This document shows, piece after piece, positions 18,440-26,774 of a stretch of 64,000 nt of DNA. Below the pieces are notes generated by a model. That model saw nothing but the letters and a program-made list of their open reading frames with translations, ran no database searches and was not told the origin of the DNA. The stretch is taken from assembly GCA_040797825.1 (NCBI GenBank), contig JBFNEZ010000001.1, positions 29,166 through 93,165 of the forward strand, read 5' to 3'. This stretch comes from Geosporobacter sp040797825 (lineage in GTDB: Bacteria > Bacillota > Clostridia > Peptostreptococcales > Thermotaleaceae). How positions within the stretch are numbered: the first letter of the stretch is position 1; each line of letters opens with the position of its first letter. A program made the position numbers and the translations under genes.

Positions 18440-19531
18440 ATGACCACAAGAGAACAGGAAGTCTTAGAATTGATCAAAAAAAATCCTCAAATTTCCCAGC
18501 AGGAGCTGGCTGATACCCTCGGTATCACCCGTTCATCGGTAGCTGTGCATATTACCAATCTTATGAAAAAAGGGCTGATCCTTGGCAAAGGATATCTATT
18601 ACAAGAGCAAAATTATGTGGTAGTTATTGGTGGTGCCAATATGGATATTCAAGGCTTTTCAAAAAATAGATTTCGATTGAAAGATTCGAATCCAGGTACC
18701 ATCAATCTTTCCCTTGGAGGAGTGGGAAGAAATATAGCCGAAAATTTGGCAAAGCTTGATGTGGATGTAAAGCTGCTTTCAGCCCTTGGGGAAGATCTTC
18801 ATGGCAAAAAAATACTAGATGAATGTAGAAAATCAGGCATTGATATGAGCCATTGCTATTTCTCCACTGATACGCCAACTTCCACCTATCTATGTATTAT
18901 TGATGACCAAGGAGATATGGCAGCTGCCATTGCTGATATGGAAATCCATGAGAAAATCTCTATTGATTTTTTAAGGGAAAAATCCCATCTTATCCAAAAT
19001 GCCAGCCTTGTTGTATTAGACACCAATCTATGCTCTGAAACATTAACTTTTTTACTGCAAAGCTTCCCAGATACAACCTTCTTTTTAGAGCCAGTTTCAA
19101 CGGCAAAGTCTGAAAGGGTAAGGGAACATATTGGCGCTTTCCATACCATTAAACCCAATCGACTAGAAGCTGAAGCCCTTTCTGGAATATCTATTGCAAC
19201 AAAGGAGGATTTAAGAAAAGCCGCCAATTATTTTTTGAAAAAGGGTGTTCAGAGAGTATTTATCAGTTTAGGAGAAGAAGGAGTTTACTATGGGGATCCC
19301 CATGAACAATCCATATTAATACCGCCTACCCTCTCCGTTGTCAATGCTACAGGTGCTGGGGATGCCTTTATGGCAGCTTTAATCTACTGCCACATGGAAC
19401 AAATCCCCCTTAAAGAAACAGCTTCCTTTGCTGCAGCTGCTTCCTGCTTAGCCCTGTCCCATGAAGACACCATTCATCCACTGATGAACTTAGAAAATAT
19501 CGAAAGAAAAAAAAGGGAGTTGAAATTATAA
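18440..19531 (+). CDS. psuK: PfkB-family kinase with N-terminal winged helix, probable pseudouridine kinase
   Basis: About 363 aa. A winged HTH occupies residues 1-55 (QQELADTLGITRSSVAVHIT), then a ribokinase/PfkB kinase domain with VVIGGANMDIQG and the C-terminal anion-hole motif NATGAGDAFMAAL. The next gene, psuG, starts on the last base of this stop codon (TAATG). PfkB kinases paired with PsuG phosphorylate pseudouridine to pseudouridine 5'-phosphate. The HTH suggests it also binds DNA, perhaps its own operon. A TTG at 18428 is in frame, but GGTG at 18430-18433 better serves the ATG at 18440. Confidence 0.85.
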   Translation: MTTREQEVLELIKKNPQISQQELADTLGITRSSVAVHITNLMKKGLILGKGYLLQEQNYVVVIGGANMDIQGFSKNRFRLKDSNPGTINLSLGGVGRNIAENLAKLDVDVKLLSALGEDLHGKKILDECRKSGIDMSHCYFSTDTPTSTYLCIIDDQGDMAAAIADMEIHEKISIDFLREKSHLIQNASLVVLDTNLCSETLTFLLQSFPDTTFFLEPVSTAKSERVREHIGAFHTIKPNRLEAEALSGISIATKEDLRKAANYFLKKGVQRVFISLGEEGVYYGDPHEQSILIPPTLSVVNATGAGDAFMAALIYCHMEQIPLKETASFAAAASCLALSHEDTIHPLMNLENIERKKRELKL

Positions 19532-20451
19532 TGAAAAAATATTTACAAATACATCCAGAGGTTCAAGCTGCTCTCTCAGCTAATAAGCCTGTGGTAGCTT
19601 TAGAGTCTACTATCATCTCTCATGGTATGCCCTATCCTCAGAACATAGAAACAGCCAAACAGGTGGAGGCTATCATAAGAGAAAATGGTGCTATTCCAGC
19701 AACCATTGGTATTCTTAATGGAAAGATGAAGGTGGGTCTTACTGAAGAAGAATTAAACTATATGGGCAAGGGAACTGACATACTAAAGGTTAGCCGACGG
19801 GATCTTCCCTTTGTATTGGCAAAGAAGTATAATGGTGCAACAACTGTAGCTTCCACCATGATCATTGCCGCACTAGCAGGTATTAAAGTGTTTGCAACCG
19901 GTGGTATTGGCGGTGTACATCGGGGGGCACAAGAAACCTTTGACATTTCTGCCGATCTTATGGAATTAGCCCATACCAATGTGGCAGTAGTGTGTGCCGG
20001 CGCAAAATCAATACTAGATATCGGTTTGACTTTAGAATACTTAGAAACCCATGGAGTCCCTGTGGTGGGCTTTGAAAGCGATGACTTTCCTGCTTTTTTT
20101 ACAAGAAAAAGTGGATTTTCTGTGGATTATAGAGTAGACTCTGCTATGGAGTTGGCTCAAGCTATGAAAGCCAAATGGGATCTAAATCTACAGGGCGGCC
20201 TAGTTATTGGAAACCCCATTCCCAAAGACTACGAGATGGATAACACAATCATAGACAAGGCTATCTTGGATGCTTTACATGAGGCTGAAGAATTGGATAT
20301 CAAAGGAAAGGAAATCACACCCTTTCTCCTTTCAAGAATCAAAAGCATTACTGAGGGCAAAAGCCTAGATGCAAATATTCAGCTTGTTTTTCATAATGCC
20401 AAGATAGGTGCACAAATTGCCAGCGCCTATTCAAAATTAGAGCAGGAATAA
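19531..20451 (+). CDS. psuG: Pseudouridine-5'-phosphate glycosidase
   Basis: 306 aa, full family length. Family motifs include VALESTIISHGMPYPQN near the N-terminus, TTVASTMIIAALAGI, FATGGIGGVHRGA and VVCAGAKSILDIG. The enzyme reversibly splits pseudouridine 5'-phosphate into uracil and ribose 5-phosphate. It is translationally coupled to the kinase, giving a complete pseudouridine salvage pathway for modified nucleosides from RNA turnover. Confidence 0.95.
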   Translation: MKKYLQIHPEVQAALSANKPVVALESTIISHGMPYPQNIETAKQVEAIIRENGAIPATIGILNGKMKVGLTEEELNYMGKGTDILKVSRRDLPFVLAKKYNGATTVASTMIIAALAGIKVFATGGIGGVHRGAQETFDISADLMELAHTNVAVVCAGAKSILDIGLTLEYLETHGVPVVGFESDDFPAFFTRKSGFSVDYRVDSAMELAQAMKAKWDLNLQGGLVIGNPIPKDYEMDNTIIDKAILDALHEAEELDIKGKEITPFLLSRIKSITEGKSLDANIQLVFHNAKIGAQIASAYSKLEQE

Positions 20452-20461
20452 GATTCGATGA

Positions 20462-20508
20462 TAAAAAGCAAAACTTTTATTATGTTTAAAGTTTTTGCTT
20501 TTTTATTT
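20462..20508 (+). terminator. Intrinsic terminator after psuG
   Basis: AAAAGCAAAACTTT and AAAGTTTTTGCTTTT form an imperfect stem ending in a T-run. Confidence 0.75.
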
Positions 20509-20535
20509 TAAACCTTTTAAAAAATATACTTTTTT

Positions 20536-20563
20536 TGAAACATTTTTTCTATAAAGGTGTATA
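20536..20563 (+). promoter_or_regulatory. ECF-sigma-type promoter, probably autoregulatory
   Basis: TGAAAC at 20536-20541, exactly 16 bases, then TGTATA at 20558-20563. This is close to the Firmicute ECF promoter pattern (TGAAAC-N16-CGTATA in SigW-like systems). It lies directly upstream of an ECF-like sigma gene, the usual position for autoregulation. Confidence 0.68.
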
Positions 20564-20596
20564 TATCTATTGAGCAGTAGTAAGGGGGGATTTTTA

Positions 20597-21172
20597 TTGG
20601 AGATTTCAGATATTCACCTAATCCGTCTTTGTAAAGACAATCATAGAGATGGCTACAATCTTTTTTATCAAAAATATGAAAAGTATATCTATCGTCTCTG
20701 TTATTATTATACTCACTCCAAAGAAGATGCTTTGGATTTGATGCAGGAAATCTATATAAAAGTATTTCGAAGCTTTCACCGCTTTGAAGAAGATAAACCC
20801 CTACTGCCCTGGTTAAAGAGAATCACCATTAATACTTGCTTAAATTTTTTAAGAAGTCAAGGAAAAAAAGAAATCTCCTTACATATGTCCATTGATGAGA
20901 ACGAAACCCCTCTTGAAAGTGTTATTGCTAGTCCTGCCGATGTAGAACAGCAGCTGAATTATCTAGATACAAAGGCAGCTATTGCCAAAGCTATCCGCAC
21001 TTTGCCCGAGGATATGAAAACAGCCATTATTCTTAGGCATGTGGAAGGAATGTCCTATAAGGAGATTGGGGAGATCATGGATTTGCCTATTGGCACTGTA
21101 AAAACCTATCTCTTTCGAGGCCGCAGACAATTGATGGATAAGCTTAAAAATGAAGGATTATGGGAGGTGTAG
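20597..21172 (+). CDS. ECF-type RNA polymerase sigma factor
   Basis: About 191 aa. Region 2 (YIYRLCYYYTHSKEDALDLMQEIYIKVF, with the DAxDLxQE core-binding motif) and region 4 (LPEDMKTAIILRHVEGMSYKEIGEIMDLPIGTVKTYL) are intact, with the short linker of ECF factors. Start: a TTG at 20570 is in frame, but a strong AGGGGGGA at 20583-20590 points to the TTG at 20597 (MEISDIH). Four genes follow with overlaps or very short gaps: sigma, anti-sigma, YtfI-like and YtfJ. The upstream promoter matches ECF recognition. Confidence 0.9.
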   Translation: MEISDIHLIRLCKDNHRDGYNLFYQKYEKYIYRLCYYYTHSKEDALDLMQEIYIKVFRSFHRFEEDKPLLPWLKRITINTCLNFLRSQGKKEISLHMSIDENETPLESVIASPADVEQQLNYLDTKAAIAKAIRTLPEDMKTAIILRHVEGMSYKEIGEIMDLPIGTVKTYLFRGRRQLMDKLKNEGLWEV

Positions 21173-21175
21173 TCA

Positions 21176-21619
21176 TTGGCGTGTAAATTGGATCCAGACT
21201 TACTTCAAGATTATCTAGACAGTGCAATAGAGCCCTTAGAAAAATTGGTACTGGACGAACACCTAAAAGTTTGTCGAGAATGCCGAAAAATGCTCACGGA
21301 GCTAAAGCTTCTTTTCTGGGAGCTTGAAGATTTAGATCAGCTAGAGATACCCCCAGAAGTCTCCCTTATTCATGAAAAGGTAGAAAAAACTCTAGGTCAA
21401 AAAGTAGAGTCAGAAACCTTTAATATGGGAGATCTTCTAAATATTCAAAAAAACATATTGGATGCTCAAGGTAAATTTATCGCCTATATTCCAGGATTAA
21501 AAACCAGTGTTTCTTATCTCCGCAAAAGTGCTGTAAAGGCTTCTTCAAGACTTTATAGGAACTGCAGCAGCCTTGTTAAAGCTCGAGTAAAGATGGCCGT
21601 AATGAGGACTAGATCATGA
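21176..21619 (+). CDS. Anti-sigma factor with zinc-binding ZAS motif
   Basis: 147 aa starting at TTG, 8 bases after GGGAGGTG that overlaps the end of the sigma gene. Residues about 25-45 carry the ZAS zinc motif HxxxCxxC (DEHLKVCRECRK). No transmembrane helix is evident, unlike RsiW-type anti-sigma factors, so it is probably cytoplasmic. ZAS proteins hold the cognate sigma factor inactive and some release it on thiol oxidation. What signal it senses is unknown. Confidence 0.82.
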   Translation: MACKLDPDLLQDYLDSAIEPLEKLVLDEHLKVCRECRKMLTELKLLFWELEDLDQLEIPPEVSLIHEKVEKTLGQKVESETFNMGDLLNIQKNILDAQGKFIAYIPGLKTSVSYLRKSAVKASSRLYRNCSSLVKARVKMAVMRTRS

Positions 21620-22287
21620 TCTTACTGTGGATTTTAATGTATTTTTTATTATTTTTGTCGGTCCTTTTTCTCTTAATTTTACTCATTCCCTTTGAGTATG
21701 TTCTCTCTGGTTCGAGAGAAAAAAATTATGTAGTTTATGGAAAAATATTATGGCTTTTTGGCATGATTGCCATTGAAGGAGGACAAAATCAAAAAAAGAA
21801 GGTATATTTTGAAATCAAGGTTTTGGGTTTAACTTTTAAGAGAGCTTTTTCCACAGAGTCACAGACAAGCACTAAAAAGCAAGAAAAAAAAGGGAAAGTA
21901 CAGCGTGAAGAAGTGAGAGAGAAGAAAAAAAGAAAATGGAAGCGGCTCATAGACCTAGAAATACTTGAGAGGGCCTTTCATTTTCTTAAAAATTGTTGGA
22001 CCCATGTGGCCCCCAGGGAATGTGAATGGCTGGGAAGTTTTGGCTTTGAAGATCCCTATTATACAGGAATATGCTGCAGCCTAATCCCTATCTTCCAGCC
22101 TCTATTTAACAACTACCACATTGTTCTAACTCCCCGTTTTGATAAAGTAGGATTTGAAGGAAAATTCAAGCTCACAGGAAAAATCATTTTAATCATTCCG
22201 ATCTATGAACTTCTTAAGCTATGTTTGTTCAAACCTGTAAGAAATATATTATTTACGAATAAGGAGGAAAAGTCTTATGTCCATTAA
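21616..22287 (+). CDS. DUF2953 protein, YtfI-like
   Basis: 223 aa. The N-terminal hydrophobic helix (about residues 3-25) anchors a basic, Lys/Glu-rich cytoplasmic or surface domain. The C-terminal VLTPRFDKVGFEGKFKLTGKIILIIPIY block is typical of DUF2953. In Bacillus the homologue YtfI sits next to ytfJ, as here. Start and stop overlap both neighbours, indicating translational coupling. Function unknown; a sporulation link follows from context. Confidence 0.82.
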   Translation: MILLWILMYFLLFLSVLFLLILLIPFEYVLSGSREKNYVVYGKILWLFGMIAIEGGQNQKKKVYFEIKVLGLTFKRAFSTESQTSTKKQEKKGKVQREEVREKKKRKWKRLIDLEILERAFHFLKNCWTHVAPRECEWLGSFGFEDPYYTGICCSLIPIFQPLFNNYHIVLTPRFDKVGFEGKFKLTGKIILIIPIYELLKLCLFKPVRNILFTNKEEKSYVH

Positions 22288-22648
22288 TGTAAGTGAAAAT
22301 GCAAAAGCTTTGTTTGAAAGTCTAGAAAATTTTTTAACTTCAAAAACTGTAGTGGGTGAGCCGATCCAGATTGGTGAAATAACACTGATTCCCATGATTA
22401 ACATTGCCTTTGGCCTAGGGACCGGCGGCGGAGATGGAACTGACTTAAAAGGTGATAAGGGCAGTGGACTCGGCGGCGGTGTGGGAGCAAAGGCAAGTCC
22501 TACAGCAATGATTGTAGTAAAAGGCGATAGTGTGGAAATACTGCCTATTAAAAGTTCTAATGGATTAGAAAAAATAATAGACATGGTGCCAGAAATCCTT
22601 TCAAAGGTAAAGGGAGCAAAGGAAAAAAGCTCTGAAAATGAAGAATAA
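22277..22648 (+). CDS. ytfJ: GerW/YtfJ-family sporulation protein
   Basis: 123 aa, full length. The core GEPIQIGEITLIPMINIAFG and the Gly-rich stretch (GLGTGGGDGTDL; GSGLGGGVGAKASP) identify YtfJ/GerW, which is required for spore germination responses in Bacillus and is widespread in spore formers. Last gene of the sigma/anti-sigma operon. Its stop codon lies inside a long perfect inverted repeat. Confidence 0.94.
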   Translation: MSINVSENAKALFESLENFLTSKTVVGEPIQIGEITLIPMINIAFGLGTGGGDGTDLKGDKGSGLGGGVGAKASPTAMIVVKGDSVEILPIKSSNGLEKIIDMVPEILSKVKGAKEKSSENEE

Positions 22649-22674
22649 GGGGTGCTTCACCCCTTATTCTTCAT
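22638..22674. terminator. Perfect 17-bp inverted repeat, bidirectional terminator
   Basis: Arms 22638-22654 and 22658-22674 are perfect reverse complements around a CTT loop. It contains the ytfJ stop codon and separates convergent genes. Both outer ends are only moderately T-rich. Confidence 0.75.
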
Positions 22675-22683
22675 TTATCTCCC

Positions 22684-23160
22684 TTATTCAGATAACCCAT
22701 TGTGTACCCTTTGCAATCTTTCTATCTCCGTATCTTTCATAGCCTTTGATAAAATATAGGTGCTTAATATAGCCATCGCTACCCTGGCTCCTAATAATAT
22801 CCATCCATTGGCCCCAATGGCTACAAAAACCAAGGTGTCCTCTATAACAGCATGACAAGATATTAAAAATACCCCGATAAGAGTAGTATCTCTTTTGGTT
22901 AGATTTCCTTCCTTAGCGCTTTGTAAAATTACCCCAGCACCATAGGATATACCAAAAATAAATCCTACAAGCAATGGAAAAGTGGCTTCCTCTGACATCC
23001 GAAAGGGCTTTGTAATAATTCCAAATCCAGAAGATACCCTATCTAGCACTTTATAATCCTTTGCCAACTGCAGCACTACCATCAAGGGTATAACAATTAC
23101 TCCAATAGAGTATACAGACTTCAAACTTCCAAAAAGAGCTTCTTTTAAGATTTCTACCAT
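22684..23160 (-). CDS. Gate (nucleoside-recognition) domain membrane protein, second of pair
   Basis: 158 aa, five or so hydrophobic helices. The segment LPLLVGFIFGISYGAGVILQ-like (FPLLVGFIFGISYGAG, about residues 62-77) and CHAVIEDTL match the Gate domain of the nucleoside-recognition family, which includes SpmB. It begins 7 bases inside the upstream gene, which encodes another single Gate domain. The two probably form one heteromeric membrane complex. Substrate unknown. Confidence 0.8.
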   Translation of the reverse strand: MVEILKEALFGSLKSVYSIGVIVIPLMVVLQLAKDYKVLDRVSSGFGIITKPFRMSEEATFPLLVGFIFGISYGAGVILQSAKEGNLTKRDTTLIGVFLISCHAVIEDTLVFVAIGANGWILLGARVAMAILSTYILSKAMKDTEIERLQRVHNGLSE

Positions 23161-23582
23161 AGCAATCCACCTACCTTTGCAACAAGCAATCCAGAAAATA
23201 TGGCCAATCCAATGCGTATAGCCAATACATTAGAAAGTTTCATACCTAGCTTTGTAGTAATAGCTGATTCCATAAAAAGACTATGGGAAAAGGAAAGCAT
23301 GATGGCCAGTATAGTAACCTGCAAAGGTGTCAATGTCATAGCCTTCATGGCACCGATGGCTGCATAGAGATTTAAAACATTTCCTAGAACCAATACGATT
23401 GCAGCTTCTCCTGGCAACTGGAAGATTCCCATCAGAGGCTCAAAAATCTTAGCGATCCAGTCAATCACAGGAGTATGCTTCAAAAAAGTTACAAAAAAAT
23501 AGATGGGAACCACAATTTTCCCAAGCATCCAAGTAGTTTCAATACCTTTTTTCAAACCATCTTTTACTGAATTTCCAAACAT
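23154..23582 (-). CDS. Gate (nucleoside-recognition) domain membrane protein, first of pair
   Basis: 142 aa with about four hydrophobic helices. The core GNVLNLYAAIGAMKAMTLTP and SFSHSLFMESAITTKLG segments match the Gate family. It overlaps the following gene by 7 bases. The arrangement recalls spmA-spmB (spore maturation), but both proteins are shorter, so I keep the general family name. Confidence 0.78.
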   Translation of the reverse strand: MFGNSVKDGLKKGIETTWMLGKIVVPIYFFVTFLKHTPVIDWIAKIFEPLMGIFQLPGEAAIVLVLGNVLNLYAAIGAMKAMTLTPLQVTILAIMLSFSHSLFMESAITTKLGMKLSNVLAIRIGLAIFSGLLVAKVGGLLW

Positions 23583-23664
23583 TCCATCTCACCCTTCTGT
23601 CTCATCTTTTCCCATCAGACAAACTGATTATTTCATGTCTCTATATAATATAGTATAACATACC

Positions 23665-24132
23665 CTATCTTTGCTGTCCTAAATAAATATTATGTCCTGA
23701 AAAGTCCGTTTTAGCGTCTTCCCACAGCTGCATTTTGATAGTTTCTGGATACACCGGTATCTTATTTTTCTGGATCTCCTCTTTGGAATAGAATCTGGAT
23801 TCAACAATAAATTGCTCTTCCACCTCTGGATCGATCCCTGTCTGTACCGCTTCACTCTCTGCCTGGGCAGTAAAAAACAGTCCTACATGATGGATATCCT
23901 TAGACCAATCAATATATTCACGTACATATACCAATCGACCAGGAATACACTCTATGCAGCACTCTTCCCTTACTTCCCGAACCAAAGCCTCCGTTGCACT
24001 TTCGTCGCCTTCCAAACCTCCTCCTGGAAGTGTCAACCATTCTTCCTTCGTGTCTGGGTCCCGATGAAATACTAAAAGCAGTTCATTTTTATGATTAAAA
24101 ATAATTGCCGCCGCCCGTACTCGAATCAACAT
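23665..24132 (-). CDS. NUDIX hydrolase
   Basis: 155 aa. The Nudix box is GGGLEGDESATEALVREVRE followed by ECC, at about residues 37-60. It keeps the catalytic RE-x-x-EE but has Cys where the consensus has the late Gly. Substrate cannot be assigned. A GTG at 24141 is in frame; the ATG at 24132 is preferred because AAGGGTGA lies at the right distance. Monocistronic. Confidence 0.88.
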   Translation of the reverse strand: MLIRVRAAAIIFNHKNELLLVFHRDPDTKEEWLTLPGGGLEGDESATEALVREVREECCIECIPGRLVYVREYIDWSKDIHHVGLFFTAQAESEAVQTGIDPEVEEQFIVESRFYSKEEIQKNKIPVYPETIKMQLWEDAKTDFSGHNIYLGQQR

Positions 24133-24281
24133 TATTCTCACCCTTTATCTTTTTCCTATCTTTATATTATGCCATATTTTCATCACTTTTCCTATAAAAT
24201 ATTCTGTATTTTCACTTTCTTGAAGAAATCTCTCCAGTACAAAATATGCTATACTAGATATATATAGAAGGAGGGGAATTT

Positions 24282-25418
24282 ATGCAATATAGAAAATTTG
24301 GAAATCATGGATTTGAAGCTTCTCTTTTAGGTTTTGGATGTATGCGACTTCCTGTACTAGATGGTGATGATAGTAAAATCGACGAAGTTCAAGCCACGGC
24401 TATGCTTCGAAAAGCAGTGGATATGGGTGTGAATTATGTGGATACAGCCTATCCATACCATAAAGGCAGCAGTGAACCTTTTGTTGGCAGAGCACTGAAG
24501 GATGGCTATCGTGAAAAGGTGTACTTGGCTACCAAGCTTCCTGTATGGCTTGTAGAAGATGCTCATGATTTCGATAAATATCTTAAGGAGCAGCTTCAAA
24601 GGCTGGATACAGATTGGATAGATTGTTATTTGCTCCATTCTTTAAATCAAAGTGTCTGGAATAAAATTAAAACCTTAGGTGTCTTTGATTTTTTAGAAAA
24701 AGCCAAAGCTGATGGACATATACGTTATGCAGGCTTCTCTTTTCACGATGACCTATCGGTTTTTACGGAAATTATAGATGCCTATCCCTGGGACTTTTGC
24801 CAAATTCAATTAAACTATACGGACACCCATTACCAGGCGGGGTTGGAAGGCTTAAAATATGCGGCTGCCAAGGGAATTCCAGTGATTGTGATGGAACCAT
24901 TAAAGGGAGGCCGTTTGACCAGCAATCCGCCCAAAGAAGTATTGGCCCTTTGGCATCAGGCTTCTATTCCACGAACTCCTGCTGATTGGGCTCTGCGATG
25001 GGTGTGCAATTTTCCTGAAGTCACTGTGGTTCTAAGCGGAATGGGAACCACGGAACAGCTTTTACAAAATATGGAAACGGTAGAAACGGCTCTTCCAGAA
25101 TCCTTAACTAATGAAGAACAAAAGACCATTGAGCAGGTAAAAAGAAAATATCAAGAAATGATCAAAATTCAATGTACAGGCTGCGGCTATTGCATGCCCT
25201 GTGCCATAGGCGTAGATATTCCTCGGAATTTCACCCTATATAATGATATCTTTATGTACAATCTTCTAGACCCATCAAAATATACTTATAATACATGGTT
25301 AGATGATGAAGAAAAAGCCGCGGCCTGCATAGCCTGTGGAAAATGTATGACTGTCTGTCCTCAAAATTTAAATATTATAGAGTATCTCAAAGAAGTACAT
25401 CAAGCCCTTGGAAAATAA
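24282..25418 (+). CDS. Aldo/keto reductase fused to a 2[4Fe-4S] ferredoxin-like domain
   Basis: 378 aa. The AKR barrel (about residues 1-285) has catalytic-type Asp/Tyr in VDTAYPYHKG, Lys in LATKLPVW and His in YLLHSLN. The C-terminal segment (about 295-378) holds CTGCGYCMPC and CIACGKCMTVCP, ligands for two [4Fe-4S] clusters. This architecture is common in anaerobes; substrates are mostly unknown. It is preceded by AGGAGGGG and followed by a terminator. Confidence 0.9.
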   Translation: MQYRKFGNHGFEASLLGFGCMRLPVLDGDDSKIDEVQATAMLRKAVDMGVNYVDTAYPYHKGSSEPFVGRALKDGYREKVYLATKLPVWLVEDAHDFDKYLKEQLQRLDTDWIDCYLLHSLNQSVWNKIKTLGVFDFLEKAKADGHIRYAGFSFHDDLSVFTEIIDAYPWDFCQIQLNYTDTHYQAGLEGLKYAAAKGIPVIVMEPLKGGRLTSNPPKEVLALWHQASIPRTPADWALRWVCNFPEVTVVLSGMGTTEQLLQNMETVETALPESLTNEEQKTIEQVKRKYQEMIKIQCTGCGYCMPCAIGVDIPRNFTLYNDIFMYNLLDPSKYTYNTWLDDEEKAAACIACGKCMTVCPQNLNIIEYLKEVHQALGK

Positions 25419-25448
25419 AGCCCATATATAGGGGCTTTATTTTTTTTC
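25417..25448 (+). terminator. Intrinsic terminator after the aldo/keto reductase
   Basis: AAAGCCC and GGGCTTT pair around an 8-base loop, followed by A and a run of eight or more Ts. Confidence 0.88.
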
Positions 25449-25459
25449 AGAAGATAGTC

Positions 25460-25495
25460 TTGACAATAAAAACGAAAAAGTATATACTGTGTATA
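25460..25495 (+). promoter_or_regulatory. Sigma-A promoter with overlapping operator for the ytrA-like operon
   Basis: TTGACA (25460-25465), 17-base spacer, TATACT (25483-25488). TATAC-TGT-GTATA (25483-25495) is a perfect short inverted repeat that overlaps the -10, a likely binding site for the GntR-type repressor encoded just downstream. Confidence 0.75.
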
Positions 25496-25530
25496 AACAA
25501 TATTAACACTATATACAAAAGAGGGATGCC

Positions 25531-25905
25531 ATGGATATCATTATCTCTAATAAATCAGAAGATCCAATTTATGAGCAAATTGTAAAACAAGTCAAAGCTA
25601 TGATTTTAGTGGGCACGCTTCAATCTGGTGATGCATTACCATCTATTCGAGGTCTTGCTAAGGATTTGCAAATCAGTGTTATCACCACCAAGCGTGCCTA
25701 TGAAGAGTTGGAGAAAGAGGGCTTTATTGAAACCGTTGGAGGCAAGGGCTCCTTTGTGGCTGGTCAAAATAAGGAGCTTTTAAGAGAACAACGCCTTAAA
25801 ATTATTGAAGAAGGTTTAAGTACCATTGTTATGGAAAGCAAACTACTGAATATTAGCCTAGAGGAACTGCAGCAGATGCTACAGCTCCTCTATGAGGAGG
25901 TCTAG
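25531..25905 (+). CDS. GntR-family (YtrA subfamily) regulator
   Basis: 124 aa. The winged helix spans residues 10-75 (DPIYEQIVKQVKAMI; GDALPSIRGLAKDLQISVITTKRAYEELE; GFIETVGGKGSFVA), with only a short helical C-terminal tail, as in YtrA-type regulators that control adjacent ABC transporters. The stop is 2 bases before the ATPase gene. Autoregulation of the operon through the overlapping inverted repeat is likely. Confidence 0.92.
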   Translation: MDIIISNKSEDPIYEQIVKQVKAMILVGTLQSGDALPSIRGLAKDLQISVITTKRAYEELEKEGFIETVGGKGSFVAGQNKELLREQRLKIIEEGLSTIVMESKLLNISLEELQQMLQLLYEEV

Positions 25906-25907
25906 AA

Positions 25908-26774
25908 ATGGAGAGTATTTTAGAACTTGAAGGAATCTGTAAAAGTTATAAGGATTTTAATTTAAACAATATAAGCTTTGAACTAAAAAAAGGATATATC
26001 ATGGGCTTTATCGGTCCCAACGGGTCAGGAAAAACTACTACCATCAAATTAGTCATGAATCTTATAAAAAGAGATGCCGGCAACATTAGAGTGTTTGGAA
26101 TGGATTCAATAGAACATGAAGCCAGTATTAAAAATCGGATTGGTTTTGTCTATGATGAAAACTATTTTTTTGAGGAACTTACCCTTTTAGAAATGAAAAA
26201 CATAATTGTCCCTTTCTATAAAAATTGGGATGAACAAGTTTTCTTGAAATATATTGCTGACTTTAATCTACCCTTAAAAAATAAAATCAAAACCCTATCG
26301 AAGGGGATGCGCATGAAGTACTCTCTTGCCTTAGCCCTATCCCATCATGCCGAGTTAATCATTATGGATGAGCCTACATCGGGATTAGATCCTATTTTTC
26401 GCAATGAACTATTAGGAATTTTGGCTTCTCTTATGGAGGATGAAAACAAAGGAATCCTATTTTCTACCCATATTACCACAGATTTAGATAAGATAGCAGA
26501 CTATATTACCTTTATTCACAAAGGAGAAATTGTATTTACCCTTCCTAAGGAGGAAATTTCCGACAACTATGGGATTGTAAAAGGCAGAAAAGAACTATTG
26601 GATTCCGATCTCAGAAAAGAATTTGTGGGAATGCGAGAAAGCAATTATGGTTTTGAAGGCCTAACGAAAAACATGACTTCTATGAAAAAACGATTCAGAG
26701 AAGAGGCAATCATTGAAAGAGCTTCTTTAGAAGATATCATGCTTTACACTGTAAGGGGGAATTTATGTGTTTAA
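25908..26774 (+). CDS. ABC transporter ATP-binding protein
   Basis: 288 aa. Walker A GPNGSGKTT (about residues 38-46), signature LSKGMRMK (near 138, a KGM variant of SGGQ typical of ABC-2 drug/bacitracin-type exporters), Walker B LIIMDEPTSGLDP near 158 and switch HIT. It overlaps the membrane gene by 8 bases. The whole unit resembles the ytr cell-wall-antibiotic-inducible transporters; the substrate is not evident. Confidence 0.92.
   Translation: MESILELEGICKSYKDFNLNNISFELKKGYIMGFIGPNGSGKTTTIKLVMNLIKRDAGNIRVFGMDSIEHEASIKNRIGFVYDENYFFEELTLLEMKNIIVPFYKNWDEQVFLKYIADFNLPLKNKIKTLSKGMRMKYSLALALSHHAELIIMDEPTSGLDPIFRNELLGILASLMEDENKGILFSTHITTDLDKIADYITFIHKGEIVFTLPKEEISDNYGIVKGRKELLDSDLRKEFVGMRESNYGFEGLTKNMTSMKKRFREEAIIERASLEDIMLYTVRGNLCV

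Noticed and set aside
22684..23582. Calling the Gate-domain pair SpmA/SpmB
   Set aside because: Both proteins are shorter than SpmA/SpmB and the region lacks other spm context; only the domain family is safe.
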